Source: Gammaproteobacteria bacterium (GTDB taxonomy: Bacteria; Pseudomonadota; Gammaproteobacteria; S012-40). Taken from it: a DNA stretch of 6,901 nucleotides. A model generated the notes under the pieces. The model was given only the letters and a program-made list of their open reading frames with translations. It was not told the DNA's origin and searched no databases. This document shows, one piece after another, positions 1 to 3,933 of this stretch; the first letter of the stretch is position 1, and every line of letters begins with the position of its first letter. Made by a program: the position numbers and the translations under genes. Location: the NCBI GenBank assembly GCA_029857925.1, contig JAOUGF010000108.1, positions 1-6,901 on the forward strand. The letters are read 5' to 3'.

Positions 1-777
1 ATGGACATCCTGCTGGTGGCCAGGCGGGCGGCGTTATTGTCTGAGGCGAAGACGGCGATCGAAGCGCTCTACCCGGTCACCGTTAAAGTGATTGCGCTGG
101 ATTTAACGGCCGACGCCGCGCTGGAGTATCTATTTGAACAAACAAAAAATCTGGACGTGGGACTGCTCATTCCTAGCGCAGGTGTCGAGTTAAACGGGCT
201 GTTCGTCAACGCCTCGGCGGACGAAAACAAGCATTTGTTACGCCTCAACGCAGAGATTCCGATGTTGCTGGCGCATCATTATGGTCAGCGCATGGCGACA
301 CGTAACAGAGGCGCGATACTGTTTATTTCCAGCGGTTTTGGCTATCAGGCCGTCCCCTATATTGCGAATTATTCGGCATCCAAGGCCTATATACTCGCGT
401 TGGGCGAGGCGCTCCATCGCGAGTTAAAAGAACACGGTGTCGTGGTGACGGTGTTGTCACCCGGCCTCACCAAAACGGCGATGACAGACGATTCTACGAT
501 CGATTTTACAAAATTGCCGATCACGTCGATGACACCGGATGCGGTGGCCAACGTAGGATTTAATGTATTGGGTAGAAAAGCGTCTGAAATCGCCGGTTTT
601 CTAAACAAGTTTTACGTGTTCCAGAATAGGTTTGTCCCCAGGATGATACCCACGATAATTTTTGGTCTGTTGATGCGCAGGGCGATCCGTGAGGAAGCGA
701 AGGGCAGGTTATTAAGCGTTGCAGCGACGGAACGGGGGGTGTTCGATCTAGACGCGGGGGAGGGCAAAATATCTTAA
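1..777 (+). CDS. Short-chain dehydrogenase/reductase (SDR), N-terminus outside window
   Basis: This is a classical SDR oxidoreductase, a soluble NAD(P)(H)-dependent enzyme acting on a carbonyl or alcohol substrate that cannot be predicted. 258 residues are visible. The first ATG is probably internal: MDILLVARR matches the second beta strand, whose arginines often select NADP, and the upstream TGxxxGxG dinucleotide motif is absent. About 25 N-terminal residues therefore probably lie before the window. The degenerate NAG motif appears as PSAG at 58-61. The catalytic set is N83, S111, Y124 and K128 (YSASK at 124-128), with the Ser-Tyr spacing of 13 usual in the family, followed by the PG motif at 154-155. 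The C-terminal region (about 195-230, rich in Phe, Arg and Pro) resembles the DltE/COG0300 branch. The gene ends in TAA and converges on the molybdoenzyme operon. Its codons are more AT-rich than that operon. Family assignment is firm; the substrate is unknown. Confidence 0.9.
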   Translation: MDILLVARRAALLSEAKTAIEALYPVTVKVIALDLTADAALEYLFEQTKNLDVGLLIPSAGVELNGLFVNASADENKHLLRLNAEIPMLLAHHYGQRMATRNRGAILFISSGFGYQAVPYIANYSASKAYILALGEALHRELKEHGVVVTVLSPGLTKTAMTDDSTIDFTKLPITSMTPDAVANVGFNVLGRKASEIAGFLNKFYVFQNRFVPRMIPTIIFGLLMRRAIREEAKGRLLSVAATERGVFDLDAGEGKIS

Positions 778-811
778 GGGAACCTCCGTATGCACAACGG
801 TATCCTTGTGT

Positions 812-833
812 TTGAACCTAGAAACGGCGGTTG
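812..833 (+). repeat. Left arm of 22-bp inverted repeat
   Basis: This arm pairs with 1034-1055 at 21 of 22 positions. Sequence similarity falls off quickly on both the outer and inner side, so the arm boundaries are well defined. Confidence 0.85.
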
Positions 834-1033
834 GATGCCGTGGAGTGTGCGCTCTAGCGTGCGCAGGGCAAGGCGCAAATCACAGACTATGGCCAGCCCT
901 TGGCAAGATTTGCAACGCCGCCCTGCGTGCGGTAAAGCGTGCCATCCGCGGCATAGCGCGCTCACCCTTTGGGTGAATGCAAAATTTACGAATATCTTAT
1001 TTGATTCCAATCGTTAGATATAGGAGTAGCGGT

Positions 1034-1055
1034 CAACCGCCGTTTCTAGGTTGAA
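1034..1055 (-). repeat. Right arm of 22-bp inverted repeat
   Basis: This is the reverse complement of 812-833 with one mismatch. It reads CAACCGCCGTTTCTAGG and then TTGAA on the + strand. It ends 16 bp before the separate hairpin at 1072. Confidence 0.85.
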
Positions 1056-1071
1056 CCATCAAATAAAACGA

Positions 1072-1118
1072 GGTGTCGGTGGCAGGCTCGCGAATAAGTT
1101 TATCCTGCCACCGACACC
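1072..1118. repeat. REP-like palindrome with perfect 15-bp stem; possible minus-strand terminator
   Basis: GGTGTCGGTGGCAGG at 1072-1086 is exactly complementary to CCTGCCACCGACACC at 1104-1118, leaving a 17-nt AT-rich loop. The GC-rich perfect stem in a convergent intergenic spacer is typical of bacterial REP/BIME-like palindromes, which are often dispersed by RAYT-type transposases. None is encoded in this window. Read on the minus strand, the stem is followed by TCGTTTTATTT, so it could also act as a rho-independent terminator for the operon that ends at 1392, about 270 nt earlier. On the plus strand no T-run follows. The repeat family is inferred from structure only. Confidence 0.65.
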
Positions 1119-1312
1119 AGACCCTCAACCAACACCTGGCCCGTCGCGCGAATGAAAAAGATCAATGCAAAGGCCGCTACCGGAAAGGGTAATACAACAG
1201 CCAGGCCCTGCGAAATGAAGGCGCGGTGCCGACCTGTATGAGTGATGACCTGAATCCCCGTCGTGCAGGCGTTGCGCGCAGCCCGAAAACCCCCGACCTC
1301 ACCGACGTTCAA
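1100..1312 (-). pseudogene. Short hydrophobic ORF, possible gene remnant
   Basis: This is a 70-codon open frame starting at a TTG that directly follows a stop codon. Its visible feature is one hydrophobic stretch (GLAVVLPFPVAAFALIFFI, about residues 37-55) able to span a membrane. Its last codons and its stop fall inside the REP-like hairpin at 1072-1118, so the 3' end was probably set by the repeat. No Shine-Dalgarno sequence is evident and I recognise no family. It may be the leftover of a membrane-protein gene that once followed the molybdoenzyme operon, or simply a chance open frame. Its downstream position on the same strand as the operon makes the remnant idea possible but unproven. Confidence 0.2.
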
Positions 1313-1391
1313 CTATGTATTCACCGATGGCAACAAAAACGCACCCAATAATTCACAAAGAAAACAATCACACATAAACCATTTGTAGCGA

Positions 1392-2498
1392 TTATGGGAT
1401 GCGGTTCGCCACCCTGCCGCGCCGCTGGCAAGTGATGCAGAACCTGTCTTCGCGCTCAGCCAGCATATCACCACAGATCTCGCAAGCATGCAGGCGTATG
1501 TTTGTGATGGCCTGCGACCCCTCGCGTACCAGCTCATGTGCATCGAGCTCAGGCGCGAAACTGATGGCCTGCTGCGGGCAGGCCTCTTGACACAACCCGC
1601 AATTGACGCAAAGCGCGCTGCTGAAGAAGTGCGACAAGCGATCATGATGGATGCGACGGGTGATCGCGCCCGTGGGGCAAAGGTTCACGCAGGTACCACA
1701 GGCGGCACAGTGGCGCTGATCGATCTTTAGGCTCGCCCAAGGCAGCCTGGCATCGTAGCGCAATGGAGGTGAGCCGCCGGGGACGTCCCGCAACAGCGTT
1801 TGCAGCAGCGCCCGCCCGGCTGTGGGTCCGTTATCCGGCGTAACCGGGCCCTGCGACGTCCCCAAGGTTTCGGTACCGGGGGCGGGCCAATTGCCGTTTC
1901 CCAGGCCGGTCACACGCGCGAGGAACGCCCTCCTGGCGGTAGATGCCGGAGCGCTCCGTTGCGCCGGTAGCACTACCGGGCTATCCAGCCCCACGACGGA
2001 GGCCAGCGCGGCGTAAGCCACCATGGCCTTGTCGAACAGCTCCTTACCCGCCCGCAGCCGACAACGTTCGCAGTCACCGCGGACCAGCACCAGAGGGGTT
2101 GCCCCGAGCAGCATCGCGCCCAACAAGAAATTCTCCGTCAGCGATCCCAGGCAGGGCACCGCAACCGATTTGCGGTGCGGTGGCTCGGCCTCGCGGCAGT
2201 ATACAGACAGCCCCTCGCGAGGGGCGGTGCGGCGTACCGCGTGAAGCGTGGACGCGATACTCCCTAATAGGCGCTGGTCCGAATGCATTTCGCCTTGGAA
2301 TGCCTCGGTGGGGCAGGCGGTCTGGCACAGCCCGCACCGAATGCAGCGTTGACTCACCGCCGGACCCGGATCAAGGGTAATAGCGCCCTCAGGACAAACC
2401 TCCACACAAATCCGGCAATTGCTCTGACGGTGGCGAACGCGCTTGCAGCGGTGCGCGTAAGCCGGTACTGCAGACTGCGCTGGGGCATGTGCCTCCAT
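1392..2498 (-). CDS. Polyferredoxin with four 4Fe-4S motifs, molybdoenzyme-associated
   Basis: This 368-aa iron-sulfur protein is the last gene of the operon. The N-terminal pair of cluster motifs is C18-X9-C28-X2-C31-X3-C35-P and the canonical C52, C55, C58, C62. The C-terminal pair is canonical: C264, C267, C270, C274 and C297, C300, C303, C307. Between them, a domain with C101, C116 and the pair C143/C146 (GDCERC) and alternating hydrophobic segments distantly recalls the MvhD-type hydrogenase delta domain. Next comes a low-complexity Pro/Gly/Thr linker (about 180-245). The tail carries C339-X2-C342 and C354-X2-C357, a zinc-ribbon- or rubredoxin-like knuckle. There is no signal peptide or membrane segment, so it should be cytoplasmic. 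I chose the ATG 4 bp after the torD-like stop; a GTG at 2561 would add 21 residues overlapping that gene. Ribosome-binding signals are weak for both starts. It is likely an electron carrier or assembly factor for the Mo enzyme; the exact role is unknown. Confidence 0.85.
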   Translation of the reverse strand: MEAHAPAQSAVPAYAHRCKRVRHRQSNCRICVEVCPEGAITLDPGPAVSQRCIRCGLCQTACPTEAFQGEMHSDQRLLGSIASTLHAVRRTAPREGLSVYCREAEPPHRKSVAVPCLGSLTENFLLGAMLLGATPLVLVRGDCERCRLRAGKELFDKAMVAYAALASVVGLDSPVVLPAQRSAPASTARRAFLARVTGLGNGNWPAPGTETLGTSQGPVTPDNGPTAGRALLQTLLRDVPGGSPPLRYDARLPWASLKIDQRHCAACGTCVNLCPTGAITRRIHHDRLSHFFSSALCVNCGLCQEACPQQAISFAPELDAHELVREGSQAITNIRLHACEICGDMLAEREDRFCITCQRRGRVANRIP

Positions 2499-2502
2499 TT
2501 GG

Positions 2503-3255
2503 CTACGGAGACCCTTGCGCGTGAACCTGAGCAAGTGAACCGCCGCAGAGGTTTTGGTCACCGATGAGGGCCCAGGCCTCAGCGGTATCCCACTCCAGCA
2601 CTACCTCCGTCAACTGAGCCAGGCCGCGGTAGAGGGGGCTCGACGCCTGCCGCTGGATGGCTTGGCTTAGCGGCGGAAACCAAACGTTCAGATGATCGCG
2701 CATGAATCTGCGTTGCAAATCACGGTAAAAGGAAGGATGCGGAATCCCGACCCCCGATGCACCTGTTGTTCCGCGTTGCGCCGCGGATTCCCTGTCGCAC
2801 AGGAAGCCCATAAATGCGAGTTCTACGCCGATGTGCGTCGGCAGTTCCTTACAATCGCCGTCCATTTCTCCACCGGCTTCGCGGTACAGGCGCCGCACAG
2901 CGATGGCCCGCTCCCCAAGCAAAGGGCCAAGCTTGCACGCCGCCGTTCCCCCGCGGTAGATATCCTCGAAGGGCATGACATAGCGGCCCGAAGGGACGGC
3001 GAACAAGTCCATATACTCCCGGCGCAGCGTGTCCACGTTCGACGCGACACCTGTGGCAGCGGTCAGTGTCTCCAATGCCCCCGCCGCCCGCGCTCCAAAG
3101 ATGTGCTGGAGTTCCTGCAACATGTCTTTTCCAGTGATGCAGTGTACGGCCTCCGGTGCAAGAGGCCCTAAATAGGCCGCTGCAAGAAAGCGGTACAGGT
3201 CGGCCCGCGCCTGTGGTTCTAGCCCTGCATCGCTATCCTTATGTTGATTCGCCAT
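2503..3255 (-). CDS. TorD/DmsD-family molybdoenzyme maturation chaperone
   Basis: This 250-aa, all-helical-looking cytoplasmic protein is of the TorD/DmsD/NarJ type. Members bind the twin-arginine leader or apo-form of a molybdoenzyme, protect it, and help insert the Mo-bisMGD cofactor before export. Family marks are EYMDLFAVP near residues 80-88, PFEDIY at 95-100, LPTHIGVELAFM at 128-139 and FMRDHLNVWFPPL at 184-196. The usual Asp before the HIGVEL core is Thr here (T130). The open frame extends 65 codons further upstream inside the beta-subunit gene, but that part does not look like the family. The ATG at 3255, 4 bp after the preceding stop, gives a normal length. No strong Shine-Dalgarno is present, so translational coupling is likely. 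Its substrate is almost certainly the catalytic subunit encoded two genes upstream. Confidence 0.9.
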   Translation of the reverse strand: MANQHKDSDAGLEPQARADLYRFLAAAYLGPLAPEAVHCITGKDMLQELQHIFGARAAGALETLTAATGVASNVDTLRREYMDLFAVPSGRYVMPFEDIYRGGTAACKLGPLLGERAIAVRRLYREAGGEMDGDCKELPTHIGVELAFMGFLCDRESAAQRGTTGASGVGIPHPSFYRDLQRRFMRDHLNVWFPPLSQAIQRQASSPLYRGLAQLTEVVLEWDTAEAWALIGDQNLCGGSLAQVHAQGSP

Positions 3256-3259
3256 GGAT

Positions 3260-3916
3260 TTAGGGACGTCTGCCGAACTTGATCGAGGGTCTGGTGAGGC
3301 GTGGATCGGCAAACCCCTCCGGCGCGCCCGCGCCGCTGTCGGCTTGGTTGAACTCTTCCACGAGTCGTAACGCATTGCCGACGCAGGAGGTAACGCAGGC
3401 CGGCCACAGCGCCGTCCGCTTACCGCTACTGTCGTACAGCCGATGCACACACAAGGTGCATTTCTCTACCTTGCGCGTGGTACGGTTAAACTGCGGAGCG
3501 CCGTAGGGGCAGGCCGCGATGCATTGCTTACAACCGATGCAAACGGTGTCGTTGATGATCACAATGCCATCGGCCGCCCGCTTGAAGATGGCGTTGTGTT
3601 CGTTGGTGGGGTCGTTAGGGTTCGAGACCGGACATGCCTTCATGCAGGCGGGGTCCGCGCAATGATTGCAGGCGCTGGTCACGAATGAGACCGCAGGCGC
3701 CGGGTAAGCGCCCGAAACCCGTTTGACCACCCAGCGGTAGCTCACATGGTCCGCCATGACACCCACAGGGTTGCCCTGTACCGGTGTTCCGCCGCGAGTC
3801 TTGAATAGCAACGGCGATGAAACCGGTCGTGTGTTGTTCTCCGATTTACAGGCCACCGCGCAGGTATCGCAGCCGATGCAGCGATCCAGGTCAATCAACC
3901 ATCCGAATTGTGCCAT
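3260..3916 (-). CDS. 4Fe-4S electron-transfer (beta) subunit, DmsB/PsrB/TtrB-like
   Basis: This 218-aa beta subunit relays electrons between the Mo catalytic subunit and the quinone-side partner through four 4Fe-4S clusters. All sixteen cysteines are seen: C13, C16, C19, C23; C83, C86, C91, C95; C126, C129, C132, C136; and C153, C156, C174, C178. No position carries the Trp found in NarH-type subunits. The protein begins directly with the first cluster strand (MAQFGWLIDLDRCIGC) and has no leader. If periplasmic, it would be co-exported with the catalytic subunit, as DmsB is with DmsA. Between the second cluster motif and IVIIND there is an apparent insertion (about 98-110, Asn/Pro-rich) compared with typical DmsB-type proteins. 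The gene starts 17 bp after the alpha stop, behind a strong ribosome-binding site, and is followed by the chaperone gene 4 bp later. Family is secure; the cognate substrate is not. Confidence 0.93.
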   Translation of the reverse strand: MAQFGWLIDLDRCIGCDTCAVACKSENNTRPVSSPLLFKTRGGTPVQGNPVGVMADHVSYRWVVKRVSGAYPAPAVSFVTSACNHCADPACMKACPVSNPNDPTNEHNAIFKRAADGIVIINDTVCIGCKQCIAACPYGAPQFNRTTRKVEKCTLCVHRLYDSSGKRTALWPACVTSCVGNALRLVEEFNQADSGAGAPEGFADPRLTRPSIKFGRRP

Positions 3917-3922
3917 GATCTA

Positions 3923-3929
3923 TTCCTCC
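3923..3929 (-). promoter_or_regulatory. Strong ribosome-binding site of the beta subunit gene
   Basis: On the minus strand GGAGGAA lies 6 nt before the ATG at 3916 and inside the 17-bp gap after the catalytic-subunit stop. It fixes the beta-subunit start. The two downstream genes have no comparable site. Confidence 0.85.
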
Positions 3930-3933
3930 GCGA

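Larger units (their letters stand above)
811..1056. mobile_element. MITE-like element bounded by 22-bp inverted repeats
   Basis: The left end at 812-833 begins TTGAACCTAGAAACGGCGG. The right end at 1034-1055 is its reverse complement, with 21 of 22 positions matching; the single mismatch is at the third base of the left arm. About 200 bp lie between the arms. The interior has no transposase; its 75-codon open frame (790-1017) crosses the left arm and shows no recognisable protein. A perfect TCACCC-TTT-GGGTGA hairpin sits inside at 962-976. I see no clear target-site duplication immediately outside the arms. The layout fits a non-autonomous transposon derivative or a deleted IS keeping only its ends. 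The parental family is not identified, so the mobile call is an inference from architecture. Confidence 0.5.
778..1391. other. Convergent intergenic interval with palindromic repeats and no clear gene
   Basis: This 614-bp stretch separates the 3' end of the SDR gene from the 3' end of the minus-strand molybdoenzyme operon. I find no complete, recognisable gene in it. It holds a 22-bp inverted repeat bounding about 245 bp, a strong hairpin, and one short hydrophobic ORF, each listed separately. The part next to the operon (about 1313-1391) is AT-rich and without an obvious stem-loop. Because both flanking genes point into it, promoters for them are not expected here. Confidence 0.8.

Noticed and set aside
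774..1010. 78-codon minus-strand ORF overlapping the same element
   Set aside because: It is antisense to the repeat element, has no family features, and reads through the repeat arm.
790..1017. 75-codon plus-strand ORF in the spacer
   Set aside because: It crosses the left inverted-repeat arm, has an Arg/Trp/Cys-rich composition, shows no recognisable domain and has no convincing ribosome-binding site. It is best explained as a chance frame in the repeat element.
778..1391. CRISPR array or tRNA gene in the spacer
   Set aside because: There are no regularly spaced direct repeats and no cloverleaf-like sequence. The repeats present are inverted pairs.
1943..2380. 145-codon plus-strand ORF antisense to the polyferredoxin gene
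   Set aside because: It is a Pro/Arg-rich shadow typical of GC-rich coding sequence. The opposite strand encodes clear Cys cluster motifs.
2692..3171. 159-codon plus-strand ORF antisense to the chaperone gene
   Set aside because: It has no domain features. The minus strand carries the full set of TorD-family motifs.
3256..3450. 65-codon upstream extension of the chaperone reading frame
   Set aside because: It lies wholly within the beta-subunit gene, is low in family similarity, and an ATG at 3255 directly after the beta stop gives the usual family length.
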